In this document: positions 17,901 through 25,942 of the stretch, piece by piece | How the letters are laid out: the number at the start of each line of letters is the position of its first letter | Numbering within the stretch: position 1 is the stretch's first letter | DNA from: CAZGMJ01 sp964526785 | GTDB taxonomy: Bacteria > Planctomycetota > Phycisphaerae > Sedimentisphaerales > Anaerobacaceae | DNA: 64,000 nt | Reading direction: 5' to 3' | Assembly (NCBI GenBank): GCA_964526785.1 | Contig: CAZGMJ010000012.1 | Span: forward strand, 1-64,000 | Notes under the pieces: model-generated | The model's database searches: none | The model's input: the letters and a program-made list of their open reading frames with translations, nothing else | Told to the model about the DNA's origin: nothing | Translations under genes and position numbers: made by a program

Positions 17901-18155
17901 GCGATGGCCCTGCTGGACAGGCCCGCGCATTCGGCATTTGTCCGCCGGGGGCTGGATACGTTCGTAGCCGTATTGGAGGCCGTCGATGCGGCGAATCCCC
18001 TTGTCAAGTTCGGTTTTGATCTTATGATGCATACGATCGACAAAACGGCCCGGCCATTTTTCGGCCCGGCGGATTCAGTTGTTGAAGAATATCAAAAGGC
18101 ATGGTTGAAGCAGCGGTTCGACCGGATCGCTTCAAACGGGTCTTCGCAGAACTGA
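11928..18155 (+). CDS. giant exported protein with PASTA-like repeats and C-terminal CFI-box
   Basis: A 2,075-residue protein. After a basic N-terminus a hydrophobic signal or anchor segment lies at about residues 33-52, ending in VSAAQ. Residues 55-1300 match no family I know; they are charged and largely helical-looking, with one hydrophobic stretch at about 715-760. Residues 1300-1540 look beta-rich. Three PASTA-like modules follow at about 1545-1612, 1613-1683 and 1684-1755. The C-terminus carries a CFI-box-type domain beginning CYIATAVYPEP at Cys1945, followed by LRQFRDDILL and the GRHLVELYYLYGP pattern of that family. The start is chosen from GAGGA at 11917-11921 before the ATG. The next gene follows after 23 bp. 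PASTA domains bind peptidoglycan or stem peptides in other proteins, so a cell-envelope role is plausible. Confidence 0.85.
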   Translation: MTTRNLRLHLQRRHGEGPVGRRMALSSVRLVCVAFVLALSASGVLRVSAAQTSSDDERTRYAYFVEALPGSDVEAALTAYNEFMADNGSVTAENAKDLLVKMYAAAGDPEKAHKTVALIIKQELGPENTSGDFNRKFADGDYQYRQISKEHSITLAKARDALIEQTVMKVLEEHKSDGWYVGRSDSGNVDSGMKSDIDQTFYAYRIEDGKRVRSEALDAAFIEAFEQTWNAQEATRDVSLDALDVVSIEGSNNFPDPRSLSLDEYGKAFEGTIANLRNTEGAYSTYGAQQQQVQQRIWDVLDDVDGQTGEVGNQRIFQTYGPDGESFDGEIVKHGGFDVELARETMFFAKPEIMEGHAFGAAIANFMFLQEGLKKGKFDPKYHLRTFDDAMFTRQLMEMGQGKRWKQDLLDMNRGKQDVFLEKVLDDLFAEGQKKKHHRLALEISMDQRRIHKGKVDDVSAFRDRSGAMDASPEMQKQWLYEGLAKELHGSRFDPENNPRWLTEQQIKGAELYHKQLANEFCLQSVYKTGKENFDFIKDGSVADRCRHLYGAMSDAQWNKMKLNMQKGAKLTLLYSIYDLGMLRSIELVRQLDAPAGTKFRTWLHGQFQPIMGAYDNPDPYMRSVKARLGELSTRAQMHALTELGFSRVPEAEAAHVILKNQRLNWSMHGLAKSMFWNPGSIDAIGQIMLSYSQSRGDFEVVAAKVLDELYLALPLVGQAEGVRRGGGVGLVLMAWGMYHPAVGGVMLAYSFGNTCYTLYQVEVGQPYRGNLEDILYRGFAGPETVAYGEFGKAPPQWNNSDQQKLDALKKELQLARPPIVMTGDPTMAAAMEPTPEERQRQIERYNAARKRLEPQIHMLEMKKAAFEQYSSGAWLGGYITGYGHVPEQLWIDDYLLKEVVPTYGFFTKGVVDLTLEFDEKTQGARIATIEEDIDKARTSDELLELSAEHHELTLLRDRYERAQRYRAFMEGKNWLQKEGEQQPNMTLKKRPEMVRRFKRDSLARWVVDNRKNIDNYVDNWFAEKDDTGVAREERIAKQLHAMGLLSNPYWHPEGIPPGIGPSSNPALSRYEEDIPMTIIPTDVKDNLKKRMLADFKRSQMLMNTYRKQELARADKSKENMKKAKPLFEAESAGLFIEEMIKDPNFRDSLAALRYAAIPRLRPKIEATIYKTQKDPKQFRQAGDDISEAFELGFLVNVKTDPTLYFEPYSSKMIVLDKDNLGSLGGEVQGVQIDSETAGVIAAIQSEHAQEIADGNGVVAVLSFYASGMADMTGALKETFAGLPGIEMAGQDGQVLMGQQATFVPVRRKSVKVEPVKVKVLDQAGKPLGNYENCECTVTIAGEKALPTVDEFWKAYEFTKYDETIDIVATYTLADGSTLTGNAQLSVNDVNDWGEPQPLAEPITITLPVFGPGSFDVKGVVEAKAGPNEPIPAYVAVKNEALGINETAIIPGGDKSLTSTGSMNLGGGLIGEAIGAMLPGGRERPEDGSFMADVEAPIKVGAPIKLTFLGATTKNKFQAVKTMPATSPGMIDFGKITLTPVRDEVAIPRWDPTNPPTAQAYLQQLTGAGLSGTVKLGDLPNKGALQHRVQETDPGAGRTVARGTEVTVTIYGEFARAVPSVIGMNATDANETLTEEGFTVTFSLGDPATKKTDEFKVATQSVGPNEKHAPDIPIACTLHGQFVPTIVVPDLEDMPVRDAKKAVEEEAKLHFEVVDDARETDDADKRGKVYKQEPQAKAKVGADAKVKVWAYAGGAPIAVASGPYYVAFQLTMPAPKEGALPKFEKGENESTEAYRERKYRAIMSLSESQIQYKASSPEDNVVVLHISGEALRKYPAGFFLDGENYTCKMSGKGTTGSGDPMTLDGALLLTALSRHDSLEEIVAAYPAFEKKKEKNSLSFTSAAGTAVYRQEDSSFLIGPLTKGWTSADKRDALRLFATVLASLDCYIATAVYPEPMSHEVTVLRQFRDDILLRSQSGRHLVELYYLYGPRVAMALLDRPAHSAFVRRGLDTFVAVLEAVDAANPLVKFGFDLMMHTIDKTARPFFGPADSVVEEYQKAWLKQRFDRIASNGSSQN

Positions 18156-18178
18156 GGGATTGAACGAGGAGTGACGCT

Positions 18179-20317
18179 ATGTTCAAGAAGCACATCATCC
18201 TGTGCATTGTGGTAATAATGGCAACAGCAGCCGGTGCGCAGGCGACCAAGATCAAGGCGAAGATTACATCCGTCAGCGGCAAGAAGGTGACCATCGAGAT
18301 CAGCGGGGATGTACTGCCCGTCGACGGCGATGAAGTGACCATCGCAGGCACTGTTCCGGGACTGGGAGAGGTGCCTTTGAGCGGGACATGGAAGGTCACT
18401 TCCGTTGACGACAAAGTCGTTACGGCCGACACAGAGGACGAGAACGCGGGCACGCCTCAGCCCGGCTATATCGCAACAATAAGCTGCACCATCCCTACGG
18501 CGCCCGAAATACCGGCGGTCGAGACGCCGGAACAGGCGCAGGAGCAGCCTGCGCAACAGCCGGATGAGCCGGAGGAAGAAGAGGGGCAAGAGCCAACTGA
18601 GGAGGACTCGACCGAGCAGGTCGAACCGAGCGATGTGAAGCTGGTGAGCGTGCTGGAATTGTCCAAGGCATCGGAAGTCTGGGCTCAAGAGTGGTTCGTT
18701 CTGAGCACATTCAAGGATTTTCCGAATGGCGGCAAGGCGGGTTTCTACAACACGAGCGGCAAGAACGGCGACGCCAGTCCGGCCAAGGGTCGCGAGGGTA
18801 TACTGCACGTGCACCCCGAGACGCTTGAGAAGCCCGCGAAACTTGCGCGGAGGGTCAAGCTGCCCGAGGCGGAGAAGCAGAGCATACTGCGGCTGGGCGT
18901 CTGTGCGAATGCGGATCCCGAGGGAAGCTGGCTGCTGGCGGTCAGCGCCCAGGGCAAACAGATCGGCAAGGACATGAAGATCGAGGGTAAAAAGGGTTGG
19001 CAGGACCTGACGTTCGATCTGGCGGCCTATGCCGGCAAAACAGTTCTGCTCGAAATCGAGGCGAAGGCTGCACAGTGGTGGCACCAGTACGCCTTTTTCG
19101 ACTACATCGAGGTGGGTCCCGAACAGACGCTTGCCGAGGAGACGGAGAAGTCGACGATACGATATACCAGGCCGTCGCTCGGTCTTAAGATAGCTGAACA
19201 TACGGGCGCCGGCCTGGCGGTCGCGGAGGTGAAACCTGACTCGCCTGCGGCCAATGCCGGCATCGCCGCCAATGACGTCATACTGGAATTTGCGGGCCGT
19301 GACTTATCGCGCAATGGCAGGGAACCACAGGATCTTGTGAGAGCGGTTCTCGATGCCCCTGCGGACAAGCCGGTGAAGGTCGTCTATCAGCACGGAGCGA
19401 ACAAGCGCACCATCTATGTGATGCTGGATCGGAAGCCCTTCTTCGGAGTGGCCTTCGCCGCTCATACGGAGCCGGGCTTTCTTGTTCATGAAGTTGTTGG
19501 AGACTCTCCGGCGGCCGAAGCGGGGATTCGCAAAGGCGATATTATCACGGCCTACGGCGATGCCGTCTTCGGGCGAGTTGGTATTCCAGCTTCCGCGCTC
19601 GTATCGAGGGTGGCCCAGAGCCCACTCGATAAGCCTGTTAAAGTGCAATTGCGGCGCAACGGTCTGGGCAAGACAGTCTATGTGGCCTACAGCAACAAAG
19701 CGCAGGCTGCGATTACTGCGATGTCCAAACCCAGGGACAAACCCGCTGAAAGCGCTACACCGCCCTCCAAACCTACGCTTGACCTGTTCGGCGTCAAGCC
19801 TTCGGGCTCGTCAACACATGCTCAGGTTGTATTTGAGGATACTTTCGATTCGGAGAACAAGGGGCGAGGGCAACTGAACCATCGTGGTTTCCGGCAGTGG
19901 TACGTTGGGCCGGGCGAGGTGGACCTGATCGGCAACGGCTTTATGGACTATCAGCCCGGTAACGGTTTGTACGTCGAGATGGACGGGTCCAAGAGCCTAT
20001 GGTCGAAGGCACGGCCGCAGGCGGGTACGCTGCGGATGAAACAACCGCTCGCGCTGGAGAAAGGGGTTTACATTCTGAGCTTTGCGCTGGCCGGGCATCC
20101 GAGCCAGGGGCCTAATACGGTGGTTGTCCAGTTGACGGGCCTTTTTCAGGAGGAGTTCACAATGGAGGCCCAGGCCGTAAACACGGGATTCCAGGTGTTC
20201 TCGCGCAAGATTGCCGTGCCGAAGGCCAGCGAGGCGCGCCTGATCATTCAACATCAGGGAGGCGACTGGAGCGGGTTGCTACTCGACAACATTAAGCTCG
20301 AGAGGATTTCCGACTGA
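18179..20317 (+). CDS. exported protein with two PDZ domains
   Basis: A 712-residue protein with a signal peptide (residues 1-22), a small beta domain, an acidic Pro/Glu/Gln linker (about 107-152) and a beta-sandwich domain at about 170-313 resembling galactose-binding folds. Two PDZ domains follow at 332-416 and 421-503, each with the DSPAANAGI/DSPAAEAGI and GDxI turn typical of protease-associated PDZs. A second beta-sandwich lies at about 555-712. There is no serine-protease triad, so it is likely a scaffold or adaptor. GAGGAG precedes the start, and it is co-transcribed with the CFI-box protein, its probable partner at the envelope. Confidence 0.85.
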   Translation: MFKKHIILCIVVIMATAAGAQATKIKAKITSVSGKKVTIEISGDVLPVDGDEVTIAGTVPGLGEVPLSGTWKVTSVDDKVVTADTEDENAGTPQPGYIATISCTIPTAPEIPAVETPEQAQEQPAQQPDEPEEEEGQEPTEEDSTEQVEPSDVKLVSVLELSKASEVWAQEWFVLSTFKDFPNGGKAGFYNTSGKNGDASPAKGREGILHVHPETLEKPAKLARRVKLPEAEKQSILRLGVCANADPEGSWLLAVSAQGKQIGKDMKIEGKKGWQDLTFDLAAYAGKTVLLEIEAKAAQWWHQYAFFDYIEVGPEQTLAEETEKSTIRYTRPSLGLKIAEHTGAGLAVAEVKPDSPAANAGIAANDVILEFAGRDLSRNGREPQDLVRAVLDAPADKPVKVVYQHGANKRTIYVMLDRKPFFGVAFAAHTEPGFLVHEVVGDSPAAEAGIRKGDIITAYGDAVFGRVGIPASALVSRVAQSPLDKPVKVQLRRNGLGKTVYVAYSNKAQAAITAMSKPRDKPAESATPPSKPTLDLFGVKPSGSSTHAQVVFEDTFDSENKGRGQLNHRGFRQWYVGPGEVDLIGNGFMDYQPGNGLYVEMDGSKSLWSKARPQAGTLRMKQPLALEKGVYILSFALAGHPSQGPNTVVVQLTGLFQEEFTMEAQAVNTGFQVFSRKIAVPKASEARLIIQHQGGDWSGLLLDNIKLERISD

Positions 20318-20349
20318 TTCGCATGGTTCGCTCAGCCGGCGCGCACGTG

Positions 20350-22014
20350 CTACCGCATCTTCTCCAGAAAGGCATGTGATATCTCGATGGCCCGCGTTCG
20401 GTCTGCCTGGTCGTAATCCCAAAATTCGTCGATGGCCCGGTTAGCCGCGATCATTTCCTGGCGGACATAGTCCGTGGGGGCAACCGAAGGATCATCCACA
20501 CTGATGCGGGCCCGCAGCTTCCTGAAACGCGATTTGAGGTCGCTCACTACATTGGCATATTGGGGATCGTCATAGACGTTGTTCATCTCCCGCGGGTCTC
20601 GCTTTAGATCATAGAGTTCCCAGCCGGGCGGAGTCGGGGTGTTCTCACGTACATTTCGCCGGTTGCCATACTTGCGGCGGCCATAGAAGAACAGCAGCTT
20701 GTAGCGTCTGGTGCGCATGGCTATGTGTGCGGGATTGTCGTGATGGGCCATGTGCATCCAGTACTGGTAGTAGGCTTCCTGCTTCCAGCCGGGAGGTTCG
20801 ACGCCTGTCTGGAGTATCGTTTTGAAGCTGCGACCCTGCATGTACGAGGGCGTTTTGACGCCTGCGAAGGCCAGCATGGTCGGTGCGAAATCGACGTTCT
20901 CGACGATGGCGCCGGTTCGGCTGCCCGCGCGTATTGTCTTTGGATAGCGGACAAGCAGGGGCATCTTCATGGATTCCTCGTAACCCCAGCGTTTGTCCTG
21001 GTAGTCGTGCTCGCCGAGCCACATGCCCTGATCGCCGGTGTAGAAGATGACGGTGTTGTCGTAGAGATCGTGCTTTTTCAAATAGGCGAAGACGCGGGCG
21101 AGGTTGTCGTCGACGCCCTTGACACAGCGGAGGTACTTCTTCAGGTACGTTTGGTATGCTCGGGTTTTGGCCTGCCTGTCGGTCAGTGCATTGTCTTTGG
21201 CCCACATCTGCGTGTAGTTGCGGCGGAGATTGCGGCGACCAATGCTTGTGCCAATGTAGCGGACCAGTTCGTCATTGTGTCCCCGCGTGGCGATTGAGCC
21301 GTGATCGCCCGGTTCGTACATGCTCGGGGGTTCGGGGATATCGACATCTTCGAGGTGTTTGTCGTAGCGATGGGCATGATCGAAGAAATCGTGCGGGGCC
21401 TTGAAGTGCAGATTGAGGAAGAAGGGTTTTGATGTGTCTCTTTGCTCGAACCATGCCAGCGCGGAGTTCGCGATGCAGTCCGATGAGTGGCCGGTCATCG
21501 TGACCTTGCCGTCTTTGCCACTTTCGTAGAACTCCGGGTCGAAATACTTGCCCTGGCCGGGGAGGACCTTGTAGTAGTCGAAGGACGAGGGGCGCTCCTT
21601 GAGGTGCCACTTGCCGATGATGGCGGTGTGGTAGCCGGCGTGTTTCATTTCCTTTGCGAGATACTGGCGGTCGAGCGTTAGTCCTTCGCCGAGGGTAATG
21701 CAACCGTTGACGTGGGAATACTGGCCGGTCATGATGCAGGCGCGGCTGGGGACGCAGATCGAGTTGGTGCAGACCATGTTTTCGAAGAGCATCCCTTCTG
21801 AGGCAAGCGTGTCGATGGCAGGCGTGGGGTTGAGAGCCGCCAGGCGTCCGCCATAGGCGCCGATTGCCTGGGTAGTGTGGTCATCGGACATGATGAACAG
21901 GATGTTGGGCTTGCTCGGCGGCTTCAATGAGGCGGCAGCGGCGCCTGCACCGCCGGCAAGGCAGCCAAGGCCTATAGCGGTGTTGCGCAGGAATTGTCGT
22001 CTGGTATGCAACAT
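20350..22014 (-). CDS. Tat-exported sulfatase
   Basis: A 554-residue alkaline-phosphatase-superfamily sulfatase. The RRQFLRN twin-arginine start and following hydrophobic stretch mark Tat export. IMSDDH (residues 41-46) holds the metal-binding Asp pair. CVPSRACIMTGQ places the formylglycine-forming Cys at residue 87. GKWHLK, NLHFKAPHDFF and FYTGDQGMWLGEH complete the active-site set. Length and C-terminal WELYDLKRDPREMNN match the carbohydrate sulfatase group common in planctomycetes. No sulfatase-maturating enzyme gene is in the window. It is downstream of, and on the same strand as, the sugar-nucleotide cassette and may or may not share its transcript. The substrate is probably a sulfated polysaccharide. 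Confidence 0.95.
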   Translation of the reverse strand: MLHTRRQFLRNTAIGLGCLAGGAGAAAASLKPPSKPNILFIMSDDHTTQAIGAYGGRLAALNPTPAIDTLASEGMLFENMVCTNSICVPSRACIMTGQYSHVNGCITLGEGLTLDRQYLAKEMKHAGYHTAIIGKWHLKERPSSFDYYKVLPGQGKYFDPEFYESGKDGKVTMTGHSSDCIANSALAWFEQRDTSKPFFLNLHFKAPHDFFDHAHRYDKHLEDVDIPEPPSMYEPGDHGSIATRGHNDELVRYIGTSIGRRNLRRNYTQMWAKDNALTDRQAKTRAYQTYLKKYLRCVKGVDDNLARVFAYLKKHDLYDNTVIFYTGDQGMWLGEHDYQDKRWGYEESMKMPLLVRYPKTIRAGSRTGAIVENVDFAPTMLAFAGVKTPSYMQGRSFKTILQTGVEPPGWKQEAYYQYWMHMAHHDNPAHIAMRTRRYKLLFFYGRRKYGNRRNVRENTPTPPGWELYDLKRDPREMNNVYDDPQYANVVSDLKSRFRKLRARISVDDPSVAPTDYVRQEMIAANRAIDEFWDYDQADRTRAIEISHAFLEKMR

Positions 22015-22129
22015 TTGATTGTCCCTTCATGCGTTGTTTCTCGGTGCTGATTGTTTTTCTCGACTCTCCTGATGAACGCGATTTTGCCATAATCTATCGC
22101 CCGGCGCAGATCTTCGTTGCGGATGGCGG

Positions 22130-22960
22130 TCAATGACCTCTGAGGTCGGTGCTGGTACGTTTTGGAAGTCCGTCTTTGGGCGTTCTTGCAAGCACGATGT
22201 ATTTGATTCCGTGTTCTTCGCAGAAGCGGCGTTTGACGGGCCTGTCGCCATCTTCGTTGACGGCGTAGATGTCCGGCTTGATTGCGAGCAGTTCGGGTTC
22301 GGCATCGAGCCAGCCGTGACCTGTTGAGATGAGTGCCCGGTGCACATGGCGAATGGACTGGACGATATATCTGCGCTCATCCTGTGCGAACATGGGGTGC
22401 CCTTTGCCCTTCAGGTGTCTGATATTGGCGTCATGTCCAACAACCACGTAGAGTTGGCCCAACTCGGAAGCCTCTTCGAAGAATCGAATATGCCCGCTGT
22501 GAAACCAGTCATAGCAGCCCGTGACGAGAACTTTCGGGCGCGCCGGCTCGTCGGGCTCGGAGTCGGGCATTTCCGGGAAGCCGTTGAGTTCTTCCTGAGG
22601 AATGACTCTGCATTGCACGTTATTTGCCCGGCACCACGCTCGTCTCGCTTTGGCGGCGTCTCGTTCGCGCAGGGCCCAAACGTCAGGTGAGAGGCCGTCG
22701 ATATCGCCAAGGGCTTCGGCGTTTCGCTCAGACGCAATCAGGTGGACCTTTTCGACGAAGCGAATTGCTTCGAGGTAATACAGCCTTTCTTCGGCAGGGA
22801 ACCTGGGCTCTTTGCCGGCGAGCGAGCGAAACATGCCATCATCCCAAAGCAGGACATGCAACTTGCCCAACCTGGCCGCTTCCTGGAGAAAACGAATGTC
22901 GGGCGATCGAATATCATCGAACGCGCCCGATACTACTACTGTTTGCGACGTGCAGCTCAT
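22130..22960 (-). CDS. tandem-domain nucleotidyltransferase (cytidylyltransferase-like)
   Basis: A 276-residue protein made of two copies of the small HxGH nucleotidyltransferase fold. The second (from residue 142) is canonical: VLVTGCYDWFHSGHIRFF with HSGH at 154-157, then VVVGHD. The first (from residue 7) keeps the outline (VVVSGAFDD, ERLYYLEAIRFV) but has RSPDI where HxGH should be, so it is probably non-catalytic. It begins inside the stop of the GHMP-kinase-like gene (ATGA overlap, 22957-22960). By analogy with HldE-type heptose or GlcNAc-related routes, it may activate a sugar phosphate made by its neighbours as an NDP-sugar. The exact nucleotide is not readable. Confidence 0.85.
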   Translation of the reverse strand: MSCTSQTVVVSGAFDDIRSPDIRFLQEAARLGKLHVLLWDDGMFRSLAGKEPRFPAEERLYYLEAIRFVEKVHLIASERNAEALGDIDGLSPDVWALRERDAAKARRAWCRANNVQCRVIPQEELNGFPEMPDSEPDEPARPKVLVTGCYDWFHSGHIRFFEEASELGQLYVVVGHDANIRHLKGKGHPMFAQDERRYIVQSIRHVHRALISTGHGWLDAEPELLAIKPDIYAVNEDGDRPVKRRFCEEHGIKYIVLARTPKDGLPKRTSTDLRGH

Positions 22961-23751
22961 GGGGTCTCAACGTGGAACTTCACTTTGAACGCACCGGGAA
23001 CAGGCTCCTGCGATATGACGTACAGGTAGCCCCCGCCACAGCCCGAGTACATGGCACCGACATAGCGGTCCTGGTAGTGTTTCAATAAGGCCGGCAGGTC
23101 GATTTTCAACGTCGGATGGCGGACGGTACCCGGCAGAATTGCCTCCCAGCATCGTATACACTCATTCATCGACCCGGCCAGCGTATTGATGTTCCGGTTG
23201 ACAATCGCATTGAAGCAATCGCTGCCCGACTGGCCGAGGCGTCTGATCCATTCGGGGTCCAGGTTCTTCGTCTCCAGGGGATTATATCCCTCAGGGCGAG
23301 GTTCGACGGGAACCACGTGCAGTATGTCGCTGAGCCAGCGGGCGACGGCGGGGTCGTTGTTGGACTCGATGTGCCTAGGGAAGATACCGCCCTGATACGT
23401 GAAATCATAGTCCAGCCGGCTGACGCCCGGATATACCAGGCCGATCATATCCTGGGACCCGGAGGGTTCAGCTTTGCCTTCGTTTTCCGCAGCGTACAGT
23501 TCCTGCACCAGTTCTTCGCGCTTGCGGTCGGGAAGTTTGCCGTTCCAGAGTTCCAGGGCGATCTCACGGGTGCTGCCACAGATACCGCTTCTGTTCATCC
23601 AGCGGAACTGCGGCTCGACCGAGATGACGACCATTGAGCCCGGCGGTGACGGATCATGCCTGGACACAAAAGGCTGATCAATCCAGCCACCAGCCAGTGC
23701 AATGCGGTAGGGTACGGCCCCAACGATATCTGTGATGTCCTTCGAATGCAT
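22957..23751 (-). CDS. GHMP-superfamily sugar kinase-like protein
   Basis: A 264-residue protein. VPYRIALAGGWIDQP (residues 13-27) matches GHMP motif 1 as seen in heptose and fucose kinases. RSGICGST (54-61) stands where the phosphate-binding GLGSS loop is expected, SGSQDMIGL (97-105) corresponds to the QD segment, and GAMYSGCGGGYLYV near residue 232 is the C-terminal glycine motif. It is shorter than typical family members and its loop is a variant, so activity needs testing. It overlaps the downstream nucleotidyltransferase by 4 bp and is preceded by the epimerase, forming a compact kinase-nucleotidyltransferase-epimerase set. GGAAAGG precedes the ATG. Confidence 0.8.
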   Translation of the reverse strand: MHSKDITDIVGAVPYRIALAGGWIDQPFVSRHDPSPPGSMVVISVEPQFRWMNRSGICGSTREIALELWNGKLPDRKREELVQELYAAENEGKAEPSGSQDMIGLVYPGVSRLDYDFTYQGGIFPRHIESNNDPAVARWLSDILHVVPVEPRPEGYNPLETKNLDPEWIRRLGQSGSDCFNAIVNRNINTLAGSMNECIRCWEAILPGTVRHPTLKIDLPALLKHYQDRYVGAMYSGCGGGYLYVISQEPVPGAFKVKFHVETP

Positions 23752-23806
23752 TGCTTCCTTTCCGGCAATTGTGAGTGCAGCAATCCGGGCAGTCCGAAAC
23801 GGGCGA

Positions 23807-24850
23807 TCAACTTACGGTGCGTTTGCCTGCCTTGCGATCCGCGAATTGCTGCGCGATCCACCCGTATGTCTGCGCCAGACCGTCTTCGAGGGGTGTGTCC
23901 GGTTCCCAGCCAAGAATGCTCCGGATAAAGGTATTATCGCTGTTGCGACCGGCAACACCCTTGGGGGCGTCCATATCATGGTGGCGCTTGAGCTGAATGC
24001 CGCCGATCTTCTCAGCGAGCGACACCAGATCGCTTATGGCGATCATGTGACTGGAGCCCAGATTGACGGGCGTGGCGATCAGGTCATCGCAATGCATGAT
24101 CATGTCTATGCCAAGCACGCAATCGTCGATATACATGAAACTTCGCGTCTGCGAGCCATCACCCCAAATAGTAATTTCGTGCGAACCGGTGTCTTTGGCT
24201 TCGATGACTTTCCTGCAGATCGCAGCGGGGGCTTTTTCCCGACCGCCGTCCCATGTTCCGTGCGGGCCGTAGACATTGTGGAAGCGGGCGATTGCGGTCT
24301 TCATGCCGCGTTCGGCCCAGTATTCCTGGCAGAACATCTCGGACATGAGCTTCTCCCAGCCGTAGCCGCGTTCGGCCATTGCGGGGTAGGCATCCGATTC
24401 CTTCAGGGCCCGGCAGTTCGGATCTTTCTGGAGTTCCACATTGTATGCACAGGCCGAGGAGGAGAAGAAGTATCGTTCGGCACCGGCGCGATAGGCGCAC
24501 TCGATCATATGCGTATTGATCAAAATGCTTCGCAGGCACTCGATGCGAAACCGCTCGATGAAGCCCATACCTCCCATATCGGCTGCGAGATTATAGACCT
24601 CGACGGCATCCTCACAGGCGCGTTTGCAGTTATCTTCATCGCTGAGGTCCATGCACAGACACTCAACGCCGGGCACCCGCTGGTACCATTCGGGCAGCGG
24701 CTTCTTGTCGATGGCGCGTATGCGCGTGAACCCCTGCTCATGGAAATAGCGCGCCAGGGCGCCGGCGATGAAGCCCCCTGCTCCTCCGATGACGATCTGA
24801 TCGTCCTTGTTGAGTACATTGCCCGCTTTTACATTGTCACTCATTGCCAT
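23807..24850 (-). CDS. GDP-mannose 3,5-epimerase-like SDR protein
   Basis: A 347-residue extended short-chain dehydrogenase. VIGGAGGFIAG (20-30) is the NAD-binding motif, and YGWEK (163-167) supplies the catalytic Tyr and Lys. GTWDGGREKAPAAICRK closely resembles the diagnostic plant GDP-mannose 3,5-epimerase segment, and DMGGMGFI is another shared signature. The ATG at 24850 is favoured by AGGAAAGGGG upstream, although the spacing is long; earlier in-frame starts add unconserved residues that run into the divergent regulator's promoter. In other organisms this enzyme makes GDP-L-galactose or GDP-L-gulose. Here it heads a three-gene sugar-nucleotide cassette. Confidence 0.9.
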   Translation of the reverse strand: MAMSDNVKAGNVLNKDDQIVIGGAGGFIAGALARYFHEQGFTRIRAIDKKPLPEWYQRVPGVECLCMDLSDEDNCKRACEDAVEVYNLAADMGGMGFIERFRIECLRSILINTHMIECAYRAGAERYFFSSSACAYNVELQKDPNCRALKESDAYPAMAERGYGWEKLMSEMFCQEYWAERGMKTAIARFHNVYGPHGTWDGGREKAPAAICRKVIEAKDTGSHEITIWGDGSQTRSFMYIDDCVLGIDMIMHCDDLIATPVNLGSSHMIAISDLVSLAEKIGGIQLKRHHDMDAPKGVAGRNSDNTFIRSILGWEPDTPLEDGLAQTYGWIAQQFADRKAGKRTVS

Positions 24851-24997
24851 GTTTTCGACTACCCCTTTCCTCAGACGGATCATGGGATCACGATTGGAGG
24901 GCCACGCTCCGACCTGCATCATATTGACTTTCGAAAAAGACCAGAATGCAGTATAATGGTTGATGCGACAGCACCAATAGCAATTGTTGTCCATTGC

Positions 24998-25897
24998 ATG
25001 ACGATTATTGACTTATCAATGACTGAGGATTTGCACAAGAAAGCTGCTGCTCCTGATTTCTTCTCGCGTCAGGTTTCGCAGTCGGACTGGTTCTACCTGG
25101 ACAACTATGCGCGTGCCCATCAGCCTTTGGAGGTTGTCTGCGGCGGCTGGGAACACTGCGAGCCGGATTATCGAATCAACCGACGGGATTTTCCTTTCTA
25201 TTCGATTGAGTTTGTCGCCAGAGGCAGAGGCACTTTGAGCATGATGGGGCAGAATTGCAAGTTGCGGGCAGGCAACGTCTTTACATACGGGCCCGGCGTT
25301 CCACACGCAATCTCTACAGATGCGGCCGATCCATTTGTAAAGTATTTCGTGGACTTCACCGGTCGCCAGGCAAGCGGCATGTTGCGCCAGTACTCTCTGG
25401 CGCCGGGTGCTGTTGTCCGTATATCATCGCCTGAAGCGGTCCTGCGGATATTCGACGATCTGATCGCCAACGGCAATACGGGCAGCCGATTCAGTTCCGC
25501 ACTCTGTGCCACTCTGATCCAACAGTTAATGCTTAAGATTGCTGAGACCATAGTCGTCGAGGACAGGAGTCTGACGGGGTCCTTTACGACCTACCAGCGA
25601 TGCAGGGAGTTCATTCGCGATAATGCGAGGGGACTGTGGACAGTGAAGGAAGTCGCCGAGCAATGCCGGGTGGATGAGGCATACCTCTGTCGACTCTTTA
25701 GACGTTACGACGACCAGAGTCCATACGAATACCTGATGCGATTGAAGATGAACATCGCGGCTCAGAAACTAAAGGATTCGCAGATGCTGGTCAAACAGGT
25801 TGCATACGAACTGGGTTACAGCGATCCGTTTCATTTTTCGCGGGCGTTCAAGCGCGTGTTCGGCCTGTCGCCCGGGGCGTTTCGGCGTCTGAGATAG
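24998..25897 (+). CDS. AraC-family transcriptional regulator
   Basis: A 299-residue regulator with an N-terminal cupin sensor (GRGTLSMMGQ, GNVFTYGPGVPH) and a C-terminal double helix-turn-helix: WTVKEVAEQCRVDEAYLCRL and then LVKQVAYELGYSDPFHFSRA, ending FGLSPGAFRRLR. It is divergent from the sugar-nucleotide cassette, with about 150 bp between starts, and probably controls it or the sulfatase. TATAAT lies at 24952-24957, with only a weak -35 (TTTCGA) 17 bp upstream. The start could also be the ATG at 24956 or at 25019; no site has a good ribosome-binding sequence. Confidence 0.88.
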   Translation: MTIIDLSMTEDLHKKAAAPDFFSRQVSQSDWFYLDNYARAHQPLEVVCGGWEHCEPDYRINRRDFPFYSIEFVARGRGTLSMMGQNCKLRAGNVFTYGPGVPHAISTDAADPFVKYFVDFTGRQASGMLRQYSLAPGAVVRISSPEAVLRIFDDLIANGNTGSRFSSALCATLIQQLMLKIAETIVVEDRSLTGSFTTYQRCREFIRDNARGLWTVKEVAEQCRVDEAYLCRLFRRYDDQSPYEYLMRLKMNIAAQKLKDSQMLVKQVAYELGYSDPFHFSRAFKRVFGLSPGAFRRLR

Positions 25898-25942
25898 GAG
25901 ATTATGGAGCTGTGTGTTTTGAATGCTGCCCAGACGGCTCTT

